Positions 42,856 through 52,021 of a stretch of 64,000 nt of DNA are shown in pieces. Location: positions 1,622,001-1,686,000 of the forward strand of contig NZ_CP061813.1 of assembly GCF_014784055.1 (NCBI RefSeq), read 5' to 3'. How positions within the stretch are numbered: position 1 is the stretch's first letter; every line of letters starts with the position of its first letter. Made by a program: the position numbers and the translations under genes. The notes beneath the pieces were generated by a model. The model ran no database searches and was not told the DNA's origin. It worked only from the letters and a program-made list of their open reading frames with translations. Source of the stretch: Polaribacter haliotis (GTDB lineage Bacteria; Bacteroidota; Bacteroidia; Flavobacteriales; Flavobacteriaceae).

Positions 42856-43344
42856 TTATTCTAACTTAAACATTTTAATAGGTTCATGATTACCACGTTT
42901 TAAATTTTCACACATAATTAAAGATTTGTCAATTTTTTGTTGGCTGGTTTTATAACGAATAACTCCATAAATAATACTTCGTTTTTTTCCTGCTGTAAAA
43001 CTTTCAAAAATTTCATAAGCATCACAATCACTCATTAGAACTGCCTCTAATTCTTCTGGCATTTCAACTCCGTATTTAGAAGTATCTTCAAAAAGTTGTA
43101 TTTCAAATTCATCACCTAAGGACAAACCCAATTCTTTTTGTTTTTGTTTAGAAATCATCATTTTGTAATCTCCAGAAATTTTGTCTTTTTTTATGGCAGC
43201 GTAAAAATCGAGCTTTATATTATTGAAAATGAGTTCCACTTTTACACGACTCATTTTTTTATCAGCAAATGGTTTATAAACCAAATTCGGAATAAATATA
43301 TTGTGAGGATTTGTGTGAGTAAGTTTTAATTTTTCGGTTTTCAT
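42856..43344 (-). CDS. DUF1905 / YdeI-OmdA-like protein
   Basis: A 162-aa protein: an N-terminal DUF1905-type barrel (FYAAIKKDKISGDYKMMISK ... LGLSLGDEFEIQLFED) and a C-terminal OmdA-like helical part (MPEELEAVLMSDCDAYE, FTAGKKRSIIYGVIRYK). I set the start at ATG 43344, 2 nt after the stop of the next gene; a longer frame to 43383 runs inside that gene. YdeI/OmdA proteins are linked to bacteriocin or peptide resistance. Coupled with the following YdeI gene. Confidence 0.78.
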   Translation of the reverse strand: MKTEKLKLTHTNPHNIFIPNLVYKPFADKKMSRVKVELIFNNIKLDFYAAIKKDKISGDYKMMISKQKQKELGLSLGDEFEIQLFEDTSKYGVEMPEELEAVLMSDCDAYEIFESFTAGKKRSIIYGVIRYKTSQQKIDKSLIMCENLKRGNHEPIKMFKLE

Positions 43345-43346
43345 AA

Positions 43347-43928
43347 TTACCAATTTCCTCTCGATTTCATGTTTTTTTCGCAAAGAGAAATAATTTCAGC
43401 AATTCTTTTTTCTCTTGTTGCTGGTCTTTTAGCTTGGTTTACCCAATACAAATAACTCTTTCTGTAACTTGGCGCAAAATTATTATAGTTTGTAAAAGCG
43501 ATTTTGTTTTTATTGAATTCAATTTGTAAATCATCAGGAATAATCCCTTTTTCAACATCATCTAAAGCAGTCCAAGAACCATTTTTCTTTCCTAATTTTA
43601 TAATTTCTAATCCGTTTTTGTGCATTAAATTAGCTTTCGATAATTCTTTAATGTATTTTTTATTTAAAGCACTCCAAACACTTTTAGGATTTCGCTTGCA
43701 GAAATATTGCCTGCGTTTTCCATTTCCTAAACTTTTTACGGTAGAATCTATCCAACCAAAACACAAAGCTACTTTTACAGCTTCTTCCCACCTCATAGAC
43801 TCTTCATTATTTTCTACTTTATAAAAAATGAGATAAATACCATCTGAAGATTCATGATTTTCGGACAACCAATTGCGCCATTCAATATCATTTTTAAAAT
43901 AAAATTCTGGTTTAGTTGTTGTAGGCAT
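43347..43928 (-). CDS. YdeI/OmpD-associated (OmdA) family protein
   Basis: A 193-aa cytosolic protein with the family motifs WLSENHESSDGIYLIFYK, MRWEEAVKVALCFGWIDS, FCKRNPKSVWSALNK and APSYRKSYLYWVNQAKR-PATREKRI. The family is connected with protection from colicins or antimicrobial peptides, though the mechanism is unclear. It overlaps the end of the upstream M23 gene by 17 bp and is 2 nt from the DUF1905 gene, suggesting a small operon. Confidence 0.85.
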   Translation of the reverse strand: MPTTTKPEFYFKNDIEWRNWLSENHESSDGIYLIFYKVENNEESMRWEEAVKVALCFGWIDSTVKSLGNGKRRQYFCKRNPKSVWSALNKKYIKELSKANLMHKNGLEIIKLGKKNGSWTALDDVEKGIIPDDLQIEFNKNKIAFTNYNNFAPSYRKSYLYWVNQAKRPATREKRIAEIISLCEKNMKSRGNW

Positions 43929-44706
43929 ATCTTCCTTTTTTGTATCTTTTTGTGGGAATTGAATCTAAAATATAAGGAAATGAAACTAGTCCATTTTTGG
44001 TCGGTTTATAAACTACAAAATGTAAATGAGGTTCAGTAGACATTCCTGTATTTCCAGAATAACCAATGACTTGGCCTTTTTTTATAGTATCACCAACCTT
44101 AACTAATACACCATCTTTCTTTAAATGAGCATATTGTGCAAAAGTTCCATCATTATGAAACACAAAAATTATATTTGCTTCTTTTAAATATTTCTTGCTA
44201 CTTCCACCTTTATTAGAATCGCTTTTCGTTTTTACAACAACTCCACCTCTAATGGCGCAAATTTCTTGTCCAACATTCATTTTAAAGTCTATTGCATATT
44301 TCGATCCAGCACCTTTATGAGTAAAATTAGTATTTTGTGCTTGCAAAACTTTGTAACGTTTTCCTTTTAAAAATGGCAATCCATAATTATATAAAGTGTC
44401 ATATTCTTGAGCAGATGAAGCTCCATAATTTAAAGTGAATTTATAATTTTTGTAAATAGCATTCGTATCAATCTTAGACTTATGAAATTTTAAAACAGTT
44501 AAAGTATTTGGTTTGTTAAAATCAAATATGGTATCTTTTTTATTTATTTTATCTTCAATTTTTAAAAATGAAGTTGAAATTACATTGTTTTTCGCAATTA
44601 CAAAAATGGAATCATTTTGATGTTCAAAAGAAATATAACTCGGTTTTTTAATGTTTTCTGAACAAGAAACAAAGAGTAAAAGAATGATAAAAATTCTTAG
44701 AACCAT
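43912..44706 (-). CDS. M23-family (LytM) peptidase lipoprotein
   Basis: A 264-aa envelope lipoprotein (LLFVSCSEN, Cys near residue 15). The LytM domain occupies about residues 130-250 with the zinc ligands in HKGAGSKYAIDF (H-x(n)-D) and PHLHFVV (HxH), and QYAHLKKDGVLVKVGDTIK between. It would cleave peptide bonds in peptidoglycan or proteins. It follows the M28 gene by 4 bp and overlaps the YdeI gene. Confidence 0.87.
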   Translation of the reverse strand: MVLRIFIILLLFVSCSENIKKPSYISFEHQNDSIFVIAKNNVISTSFLKIEDKINKKDTIFDFNKPNTLTVLKFHKSKIDTNAIYKNYKFTLNYGASSAQEYDTLYNYGLPFLKGKRYKVLQAQNTNFTHKGAGSKYAIDFKMNVGQEICAIRGGVVVKTKSDSNKGGSSKKYLKEANIIFVFHNDGTFAQYAHLKKDGVLVKVGDTIKKGQVIGYSGNTGMSTEPHLHFVVYKPTKNGLVSFPYILDSIPTKRYKKGRYAYNN

Positions 44707-44710
44707 AAAC

Positions 44711-46036
44711 TTATCTCATAATTTTATTCGGAAAAACAACTACACTTTCATGTCCATTTTCGCCAACTGTAGCCACTCCAAAAAAGAAATTGTCAATTAC
44801 AATTCCTTCTAAAGTAAATTCTGTAGACTCTACATATCTGCTATGATCCCAAGTTGGGCTTGTTGTATCTCGCCAATAAATTTTATAGCCTTTTGCGCCT
44901 TCTACTTTATTCCATTTTAATCTTGCAGAAGCTTCTACAATTCCGCCAATTTCTACAGTTGTTGGACTTGGAGGAGCCCAAGCCAAACTTGCCAAATTAA
45001 TTGCATTAACAGCTGTTAACTTTTTAGCATAACCAAAATTTACATGTTCGAAAGTATCACCATATTTAATTCCGTTTTCGGTTCTAATATCCTGGTGTTG
45101 TTGTGTATAATTTTCATGCGCTTCCATAATTCTAATTCCTGCAAAACCTAAATCGTTAAAAGGTCTGTGGTGTCCTCCTCTACCAAATCTGTCCAATCTA
45201 TAAATCATCATTGGGTTCATTTCTGGCATATACGTTTTTACATTCTGGTGAATATATCTTGCCAATTGTCTCGAAATTCCATCCACTTCTCCTCCATAAA
45301 AACGTCTTGCTCTTCTTTGTCTTTCTGTTTCGTTTGCTGGAACTGGTTCAGAAAAAATTCTAAAACTTCTATTGTCAAATACACCATCAACTCCTGTAAT
45401 ATTTCCAATCATATCGTTATTTAAAACACCAATAATATCCCACCCTTTTTCTTTCGCATATTTTGCCAAACCTGCACCTCCAAAAAGACCTTGTTCTTCT
45501 CCAGATAAACCAACGTAAATAATACTGTTTTCGAATTTATATTTTGATAAAACTCTTGCTGCTTCAATAGTTCCTGCCATTCCTGAAGCATTGTCATTTG
45601 CTCCTGGAGCATCTTTTGTAAAGTTAGAACCATCGCTATTTCTAGAATCGATATCTCCACTCATAATTACAAATCTATTTGGGTATTTTGTTCCTTTTTG
45701 GATAGCAACCACATTTACAACCCAAGCATCATGTGGTACTCTCCTACTCATTTTTTTTGTTACTAAATCTTTCTGATAAAACGTGTTTATACAGTTGTTA
45801 CAATCGTTAGAAATTTTATCGAATTCCTTTTTTATCCAACGTCTTGCAGCTCCAATTCCACGTGTATTAGAAATAGTATCTGAAAACGTATTTCTTGTAC
45901 CAAATTCAGTTAATGTTTTTACATCTGCTTTAATTCTATCTTTAGAAACGCTGTTTATAATGTCATAAATTTTAGCATCAGTTTGTGCAAATGTTATTGA
46001 TGTGAAGAGCACAAATAAAAAGGTTATTGTTTTCAT
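44711..46036 (-). CDS. Exported M28-family aminopeptidase with C-terminal Fn3-like domain
   Basis: The 441-aa protein has a signal peptide ending ITFAQ. M28 zinc ligands appear in SGDIDSRNSD, PGANDNASGMAG, SGEEQGLFGG (catalytic Glu pair), NNDMIGN and MEAHENYTQQHQD. A fibronectin III-like domain closes the protein (ASARLKWNKVEGAKGYKIYW). It trims N-terminal residues from peptides outside the cytoplasm. First gene of the M28-M23-YdeI-DUF1905 series on this strand. Confidence 0.88.
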   Translation of the reverse strand: MKTITFLFVLFTSITFAQTDAKIYDIINSVSKDRIKADVKTLTEFGTRNTFSDTISNTRGIGAARRWIKKEFDKISNDCNNCINTFYQKDLVTKKMSRRVPHDAWVVNVVAIQKGTKYPNRFVIMSGDIDSRNSDGSNFTKDAPGANDNASGMAGTIEAARVLSKYKFENSIIYVGLSGEEQGLFGGAGLAKYAKEKGWDIIGVLNNDMIGNITGVDGVFDNRSFRIFSEPVPANETERQRRARRFYGGEVDGISRQLARYIHQNVKTYMPEMNPMMIYRLDRFGRGGHHRPFNDLGFAGIRIMEAHENYTQQHQDIRTENGIKYGDTFEHVNFGYAKKLTAVNAINLASLAWAPPSPTTVEIGGIVEASARLKWNKVEGAKGYKIYWRDTTSPTWDHSRYVESTEFTLEGIVIDNFFFGVATVGENGHESVVVFPNKIMR

Positions 46037-46173
46037 CTTTAATTTTTTTTTATTATTTAAAGCACCAAAAAAGAATGGTAATAACTAAAGTTTTAATAGC
46101 ATCTATCTTGTTACTGCTAGTTTCTTAAATTCGTTTAAATATTTTTTTTAAAGATAGTAACTTTATGAAACAC

Positions 46174-46203
46174 AAAAAAACCACTTCTATAAATAAAAGT
46201 GGT
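46174..46203 (-). terminator. Intrinsic terminator after the DUF6249 gene
   Basis: On the minus strand ACCACTT (46203-46197) pairs with AAGTGGT (46186-46180) and is followed by a run of seven T. Confidence 0.75.
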
Positions 46204-46225
46204 ATAAAATTTATGTAATTAAATC

Positions 46226-46612
46226 TTACTCTTTGTCTAAGTTTTTGGTAATGTTAAACCCTATTAATAAAGAGGCTCCAGCACATAAAAAGATAGATGC
46301 AGCATATAAAGTCTCTGAACTAATATAATTTTGTGGTCTATTTTGCCAATCTCCACTGTAACCAAAATTATAGCTTAATAAACTTCCTAATAAGATTCCA
46401 ACTCCAATTCCCATTGCCAATAAGCCTAAATTTAATATTAATATTTTCCAAAAAGGAGCAGCTTTTCTAGCTTGATGTCCTTTCATAAAAATAGAAGCAT
46501 CTGCTCCTTTTTCTATTAATGCCATTCTTTCTTTGTTTCGTGTTGAAAAATATAAATAAAATACGCCAAAGAATACCGCGAATAAAAAGATAAATACTAT
46601 TTCTGGTCCCAT
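46226..46612 (-). CDS. DUF6249-like small membrane protein
   Basis: A 128-aa protein with three hydrophobic segments (about residues 4-22, 53-76 and 100-120) and the conserved stretch NKERMALIEKGADASIF near the first helix. This matches a Bacteroidetes family annotated DUF6249, often encoded opposite an ECF sigma gene as here. Function unknown; association suggests envelope stress. Confidence 0.72.
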   Translation of the reverse strand: MGPEIVFIFLFAVFFGVFYLYFSTRNKERMALIEKGADASIFMKGHQARKAAPFWKILILNLGLLAMGIGVGILLGSLLSYNFGYSGDWQNRPQNYISSETLYAASIFLCAGASLLIGFNITKNLDKE

Positions 46613-46759
46613 AATTTAATGTTTTAAGTGTTAAAATGATTAATTTTATTGTGTTTGTAGCTTTGACGATTACTTTTGAGATAAGGTTACAAAAAATTAA
46701 AATTATTTTTTTTCAACAAAAGTGTAACCTATTTATTAGATGCGCAGTCAAAGTATAAA

Positions 46760-47341
46760 ATGACTAACAACGACCAACTAATTATAAATAAAATTCTAAA
46801 GGGAAATACAAACGCCTTTTCAGAATTGATAGACACCTATAAAGATTTGGTGTTTTCGTTGGCAATAAAAATGACTAAAAATAGAGAAGAAGCAGAAGAG
46901 ATAAGTCAAGATACATTTATAAAAGCGTTTAAAAATTTAGGAAAATTTAAAGGAGATTCTAAATTTTCTACTTGGTTGTACAGAATTACTTACCATACTT
47001 GCTTAGATGCTCTTAAGAAAAATAAAAACCATTCAAACTCGTTTGAATTAAATGAAATTACTTTAAACCATATAGAATCTACAGACAATGCTTTACAGAC
47101 TTTAGAAAGAAAAGAACGCGCAAAAATAATGGACATTTGTTTATTACAATTACCTGAAGACGAGCGCTCTATTTTATGGCTATTTTATTATAAAGAATTA
47201 AGTTTGAAAGAAATAATTGAAGTAACTTCGTTATCGGAAGCAAATATAAAAGTGAAATTACATAGGGGTAGAAAGAAATTATTAACGATTGTTAAAAAAA
47301 CTTTTGAGCCTGAAACTATAGCACATTATGGGAGAAAATAA
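46760..47341 (+). CDS. ECF RNA polymerase sigma factor
   Basis: A 193-aa sigma-70 family protein of ECF type. Region 2 spans about residues 20-90 (FSELIDTYKDLVFSLAIK, EEISQDTFIKAFKNL, FSTWLYRITYHTCLD) and region 4 about 125-180 (LPEDERSILWLFYYKELSLKE, IKVKLHRGRKKL). It overlaps the downstream membrane protein by 14 bp, as is usual for a sigma/anti-sigma couple. Confidence 0.9.
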   Translation: MTNNDQLIINKILKGNTNAFSELIDTYKDLVFSLAIKMTKNREEAEEISQDTFIKAFKNLGKFKGDSKFSTWLYRITYHTCLDALKKNKNHSNSFELNEITLNHIESTDNALQTLERKERAKIMDICLLQLPEDERSILWLFYYKELSLKEIIEVTSLSEANIKVKLHRGRKKLLTIVKKTFEPETIAHYGRK

Positions 47342-47738
47342 ACACATAGAAGAATTAGATGCTTTTGCAAAAAAATATGTAAAAGAAATCGAATTTGAAA
47401 AAGCACCAGCAGATTTTACATCTTCTATAATGAATACAATTAACGAAGAAAAAAGAAGTGCTGTCTTCAAAACTTCCGCATTAATTTCTAAAAAAGGTTG
47501 GTTTTTAATCGCTGCTTCAGTATTTGCAGTTTTATTTTTATCTTTTACTAATTCTAAAGAAAATGCAATAACTTATCCTGAAATAGATTTCTCTTTTTTA
47601 GAAAAATTTCAAAGTTTGAATGTATTTGAAGGAATTACAATTTCTAATACCGTTTTTTACTCTGTATTTTTCTTCGGATTTATGTTGTTATTTCAACTTG
47701 TATTCTTAAAAAAATATTTTGAAAAAAGGTTGAATTAA
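47328..47738 (+). CDS. Probable membrane anti-sigma partner
   Basis: A 136-aa protein with a cytosolic N-terminus (HIEELDAFAKKYVKEIEFEKAP) and two hydrophobic segments (about residues 62-78 and 106-126). Overlap with the sigma gene and the membrane topology fit an anti-sigma factor; no zinc motif (HxxxCxxC) is present. Its stop codon shares TTAA with the convergent DUF2914 gene. Confidence 0.65.
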   Translation: MGENKHIEELDAFAKKYVKEIEFEKAPADFTSSIMNTINEEKRSAVFKTSALISKKGWFLIAASVFAVLFLSFTNSKENAITYPEIDFSFLEKFQSLNVFEGITISNTVFYSVFFFGFMLLFQLVFLKKYFEKRLN

Positions 47739-48850
47739 AAAATTCTTGTTACAATGTGAGGTTTTGACTTTGTATCATTAACATTTATATTGAAATCGAC
47801 CACTCCTAAAACTAAATTTTCTTCGGTTACAACTTCAACTTTCCATTCTCCATCAATTACATTATTTTTATAACTATAACCTCTGTAACCACTATCTCTT
47901 CCTCCAACAATTTCGAAACCAATTTTATCTAAAGTTTTCCATTCTTTAGTTTCTAGATTATACCATTTCCACACATGGTAAATTTTCTTTTTTAAATCTG
48001 TTGGTGCAAAAACGGATGTAAAAACATAAACTGGTTTATTCGATTTTCTATTAAAATCTATTTTATGATCTCGCCAAAAAACATACCAATCGTCTACTTC
48101 ATAAGTCACAATATATTTGTCGTTTTTCTTAGTAATATTGTGTGCAATTAAACCCTTATCCAAGGCTAAAGGAACAGGAGGAATCAATCTAAAATAATAA
48201 AAAGCATTAATTAATAGATAAATTCCTAAAATCATTCCAAACATTTTCCATTTTACAATTTCTGTTCTTGTGGATGCACTACTTCTGTAAACCAAAACAA
48301 TTAAAAATAACGTAGAAGCAACACTTAATGCTCCTGAAATCATAAAAATAGTTGTGTTCATTTCTTTTAAAATCACAGGAACAAAAAAGCTTAAAAACGT
48401 AAAATTAACAAAGAAATAAGCACAGAACTGAAGATATTTATTTGAAATTCTTTTCTTAAAAAGTTCGTTTGCGATTAAAAGAAATATCAAAATTAAAAAG
48501 AAAGAAGCTGTTTTAGAAATTGAAACACTTCTCGAAAAATAAATTACATATGCACTAGACAATCCACCTAAAAAAAACTGGATTGCCAATGGTAAATATT
48601 TACCATATCGTTTTATAAATTTATTTTTCCATTTCTCATTATCTACCAAATTATAAAAATAGATACTTAAAGTAAGTAATGTCATATATGTACATAAAAT
48701 AACGATGTCATACAATCTATCAATTCTTCCTAAAGTAAGGGAATCCCAAGTAAAACCAGCAACAAAAAATAAAAGAGGAGCATACTTTTTGTGTTTAATT
48801 AAGAAAACACCAAATTTACTTTCTCTGTATTTTAATAAATTATTTTTCAT
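47735..48850 (-). CDS. DUF2914 domain membrane protein
   Basis: A protein of 371 aa from ATG 48850 (MKNNLLKYRESKFG). About seven membrane segments occupy residues 15-225, then a DUF2914 domain follows with IYHVWKWYNLETKEWKTL and the final strand DGEWKVEVVTEENLVLGVV. The upstream in-frame ATG at 48898 would add 16 residues with no obvious value. Function unknown. Confidence 0.78.
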   Translation of the reverse strand: MKNNLLKYRESKFGVFLIKHKKYAPLLFFVAGFTWDSLTLGRIDRLYDIVILCTYMTLLTLSIYFYNLVDNEKWKNKFIKRYGKYLPLAIQFFLGGLSSAYVIYFSRSVSISKTASFFLILIFLLIANELFKKRISNKYLQFCAYFFVNFTFLSFFVPVILKEMNTTIFMISGALSVASTLFLIVLVYRSSASTRTEIVKWKMFGMILGIYLLINAFYYFRLIPPVPLALDKGLIAHNITKKNDKYIVTYEVDDWYVFWRDHKIDFNRKSNKPVYVFTSVFAPTDLKKKIYHVWKWYNLETKEWKTLDKIGFEIVGGRDSGYRGYSYKNNVIDGEWKVEVVTEENLVLGVVDFNINVNDTKSKPHIVTRIF

Positions 48851-49000
48851 TAATTGGTTTTTGTATTGAGGATAAGAAATATACATAAATTTTATCAATA
48901 CAATAATAAATATAAAATCAATTTTTATTGAAGAAATAGAGGTTTCCTTTGTATTTTTAAGGTTGAATTTAAGAACACATATCTTTTCAATTTTATAGAA

Positions 49001-49759
49001 ATGAAAATAATTATATCTCCAGCAAAATCATTAGATTTCGAAAGTAAAGTACCTACAAGTTTACATACACAGCCTCGTTTTTTAGAATATTCAGAAAAAC
49101 TAAACAAAAAACTAAAAACACTTTCAAAAAAGAAACTAGCAGATTTAATGTCAATTTCTAATGATTTAGCTTCTTTAAATTACGAAAGAAACCAAGAGTG
49201 GGAAACGCCTTTTACAGAGAAAAATGCAAAACAAGCCATTTATGCTTTTACTGGAGCCGTTTTTCAAGGAATTGATGTAAATTCTATTGATGAAAAAAAA
49301 TTACCTCTATTGCAAGAACGTTTGCGTATTTTATCTGGATTATATGGTTTATTAAAACCTTTGGATTTAATTCAACCTTACAGATTAGAAATGGGGACAA
49401 AACTTAAAGTTGGTAGAAAAGAAAACTTGTATAAATTTTGGGATGATACTTTGGCAAACTCTTTAAACGAAGAATTAGAAGAAGGCGAATTATTAATCAA
49501 TTTAGCAAGTACAGAATACTTTAAAGCTTTGCCTAAAAAAGTTTTAAAAGTACCAATGATTACACCAGTTTTTAAAGATTTTAAAAACGGACAATACAAA
49601 ACTATAATGACGTATGCTAAACAAGCACGTGGATATATGGTTAGATATATTATAGAAAATAATGTAAAAACTTTAGAAGAATTAAAAGGTTTTAATGTTG
49701 AAAAATATGGTTTTTCGGAAGAAATGTCATCAGAATTTGAATTGGTTTTTACGAGGTAG
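49001..49759 (+). CDS. yaaA: Peroxide stress protein YaaA
   Basis: A 252-aa protein of the YaaA/DUF328 family. Landmarks: MKIIISPAKSLDFES at the start, FTGAVFQGID, LRILSGLYGLLKPLDLIQPYRLEMG and AKQARGYMVRYIIEN. In E. coli YaaA lowers free iron and damage during H2O2 stress. It stands alone, with a repeat-containing gap before the convergent sdaA. Confidence 0.93.
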   Translation: MKIIISPAKSLDFESKVPTSLHTQPRFLEYSEKLNKKLKTLSKKKLADLMSISNDLASLNYERNQEWETPFTEKNAKQAIYAFTGAVFQGIDVNSIDEKKLPLLQERLRILSGLYGLLKPLDLIQPYRLEMGTKLKVGRKENLYKFWDDTLANSLNEELEEGELLINLASTEYFKALPKKVLKVPMITPVFKDFKNGQYKTIMTYAKQARGYMVRYIIENNVKTLEELKGFNVEKYGFSEEMSSEFELVFTR

Positions 49760-49760
49760 A

Positions 49761-49910
49761 TTAGTTGGCAGTCGCAGTTTATAGTGGCAGTTGCTCACTT
49801 TTAAAATACTGACTACTCACTAAAATTTATAGTTGATTATTTAAATACAGATTGCTTTGCACTTCGCAATAAAGCACAAACTAAAAACTGCCACTGAAAA
49901 CTGCCTACTG
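49761..49910. repeat. CAGT-rich inverted repeat between convergent genes
   Basis: AGTGGCAGTT (49783-49792) is matched by AACTGCCACT (49886-49895). Additional CAGT units surround both arms, and GCTTTGC...AAAGC (49854-49875) forms a smaller hairpin inside. AGTTGGCAGTC (49763-49773) reappears at 61916. The element lies between the stops of yaaA and sdaA and may act as a bidirectional terminator. Confidence 0.65.
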
Positions 49911-49912
49911 AA

Positions 49913-51337
49913 TTAACAATCCACCATTCTAACAGTAACTGCTAAACCACCTTCAGAAGTTTCTTTGTAATTTTTATTCATGTCTTTTGCAGTTTCCCAC
50001 ATCGTATCAATTACTTTATCTAAAGGAACTTTTACATCTTTTGGGTCCGTTTCTAAAGCCATTTCTGCTGCATTAATTGCTTTAATTGCGCCCATTGCAT
50101 TTCTTTCGATACAAGGTATTTGAACCAAACCACCAATAGGATCGCAAGTTAAACCTAAATGATGTTCCATTGCAATTTCTGCTGCAACCAAACATTGTGC
50201 AGGAGAACCACCTAATAATTCTGTTAAAGCAGCTGCTGCCATTGCAGAAGAAACTCCTATTTCTGCCTGACAACCTCCCATTGCTGCAGAAATTGTGGCA
50301 TTTTTCTTGAAAATACTGCCAATTTCACCAGCTGTTAATAAGAATTTTTTAACGTGTTCGAAATCTGCATCATGATTTTCAATTACCAAATAATACATTA
50401 AAACTGCAGGAATTACACCTGCACTTCCGTTTGTTGGTGCAGTTACCACTCTTCCTAAAGAAGCATTTACTTCGTTTACAGAAAGCGCAAAACAACTCAC
50501 CCATTTAAGAATTTCTCGAAATTTTACTTCTGTACTCCTAATAGAAGTAATCCATTCTTTTGGGTTTGTATAAGAAGTATCTTTTATAAGTTTAACATGT
50601 GTGTCAAAAGCACGTCTTTTCACATTTAAACCTCCAGGAAGTTTTCCTTCTGTATGACAACCAATGTACATACATTCTAACATGGTTTCCCAAATTCTGT
50701 TTAACTCGAAATCAATTTCTTTTGCGTCTCTTAACTCTAATTCGTTTCTTAAAACAATATCAGAAATTAATAAATTATTTTTTTCGCAATATTCTTCTAA
50801 TTGAATTGCTCTATTTACAGGAAAAGGAAAATTCTTTTTATTGATTTCTATTTCTTCTTCTAAGTTATCATTTTCTTGAACGATAAATCCTCCACCAATA
50901 GAAAAATAGGTTTGGGTAGAGATTTCTTCACCTTTAGAAAAACCTCTAAACGTCATACCATTGGAATGAAAAGGTAAAAAATCTCGATTAAAACGAATTG
51001 AATTTTCAGGAAAAGTAACGCATTTCCCTCCTTTAAAAAGAATTTCTTTTTGTGTATTTATTCTATCAACAATTATAAAAACATCTTCAATAGGCACATA
51101 TTCTGGATCTGCTTCACTTAAACCTAAAAGAATAGCTAAATCTGTAGCATGGCCTTTTCCTGTTAAAGATAAAGAGCCATATAAATCGACTTTAATTTCA
51201 TCAATTAAATCGAACTTTTTGTTTTCTTTAATTTTTTGAACCCAAGCTTCTGCAGCTCGCCAAGGACCTAATGTATGTGAGCTTGATGGACCTACACCAA
51301 TCTTCAACATATCAAAAACACTTATAAATTGCGACAT
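49913..51337 (-). CDS. sdaA: L-serine ammonia-lyase, single-chain iron-sulfur type
   Basis: A 474-aa fused L-serine dehydratase converting serine to pyruvate and ammonia. Evidence: SVFDMLKIGVGPSSSHTLGP at the start, NGSAGVIPAVLMYY, and cysteines in GGCQAEIGVSSA and LTCDPIGGLVQIPC, which bind the catalytic [4Fe-4S] cluster. Normal length for the single-chain form. It follows DUF2853 after a terminator, so it probably has its own promoter. Confidence 0.93.
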   Translation of the reverse strand: MSQFISVFDMLKIGVGPSSSHTLGPWRAAEAWVQKIKENKKFDLIDEIKVDLYGSLSLTGKGHATDLAILLGLSEADPEYVPIEDVFIIVDRINTQKEILFKGGKCVTFPENSIRFNRDFLPFHSNGMTFRGFSKGEEISTQTYFSIGGGFIVQENDNLEEEIEINKKNFPFPVNRAIQLEEYCEKNNLLISDIVLRNELELRDAKEIDFELNRIWETMLECMYIGCHTEGKLPGGLNVKRRAFDTHVKLIKDTSYTNPKEWITSIRSTEVKFREILKWVSCFALSVNEVNASLGRVVTAPTNGSAGVIPAVLMYYLVIENHDADFEHVKKFLLTAGEIGSIFKKNATISAAMGGCQAEIGVSSAMAAAALTELLGGSPAQCLVAAEIAMEHHLGLTCDPIGGLVQIPCIERNAMGAIKAINAAEMALETDPKDVKVPLDKVIDTMWETAKDMNKNYKETSEGGLAVTVRMVDC

Positions 51338-51370
51338 TCGTAAAAATGATTAAAATATTTACTGTAAATG

Positions 51371-51403
51371 TAAAAAATCCAACTCAATGAGCTGGATTTT
51401 TTT
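51371..51403. terminator. Intrinsic terminator between DUF2853 and sdaA
   Basis: AAAAAATCCAACTCA pairs with TGAGCTGGATTTTTT with one mismatch. It has T runs on either strand; on the minus strand it ends the DUF2853 transcript before sdaA. Confidence 0.8.
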
Positions 51404-51426
51404 ATATAATTTAAAAGAATTTCTTT

Positions 51427-51768
51427 TTACATTCCGTAAACCGACTCTTTATCGAATTTTTTAACTAACATATAATACACTACTGCTCTGTATTTTTTTC
51501 TTTCAGATTTTCCAATTCTTTCCATCACTTCTTCAATTCCTGCATCTAATTCTTTACTATCTGCCAAACCTAATTTCTTAATTAAAAAATTATTTTTTAC
51601 AGTAGCTAATTCTTTTGCATCAGAACCAGAAACAGTTTCTGCATCTGCTTTGTAGATTGATGGTCCAAGACCTTTTGTAACAGCAGCTAATAAATCGTCA
51701 TTAGAACGAAAGTTTCTATCGTCCATAAACTTCTTGTACAATGCTACTTTTTCGTCGAATTTACTCAT
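51427..51768 (-). CDS. DUF2853 family protein
   Basis: A 113-aa all-helical small cytosolic protein with the family opening KFDEKVALYKKFMDD and closing RKKYRAVVYYMLVKKF. A structure of this family is known but not its function. It diverges from dnaK across 253 bp. Confidence 0.85.
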   Translation of the reverse strand: MSKFDEKVALYKKFMDDRNFRSNDDLLAAVTKGLGPSIYKADAETVSGSDAKELATVKNNFLIKKLGLADSKELDAGIEEVMERIGKSERKKYRAVVYYMLVKKFDKESVYGM

Positions 51769-51952
51769 GATTTTTTGTGGTTTAATTGTTTGTATTAAAT
51801 TTTAATTCTAAAAGAACATTCCAAATATATGAAAATAATTCGCTATTTCAAATATTCTTCTATTCAATGATTTAGACAACATATTGTGTCATTATGTCAC
51901 ATATTATTTGAATATTATTTTCAAAAACTGACATTTTCCAAAGAAAAAACGG

Positions 51953-51970
51953 TTGGCACACAGTTTGCCT
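51953..51970 (+). promoter_or_regulatory. Sigma-54-like -24/-12 promoter for dnaK
   Basis: TTGGCACACAGTTTGCC has GG at 51955-51956 and GC at 51967-51968, the exact 10-bp interval of sigma-54 promoters (TGGCAC-N5-TTGC). Transcription would start near 51980, about 42 nt before the dnaK ATG. No TAnnTTTG box is visible in the same region. Confidence 0.6.
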
Positions 51971-52021
51971 AACACTAATTGTAAAATTGAAAAACGAATT
52001 TAAAATTATAAAATAAGTATT

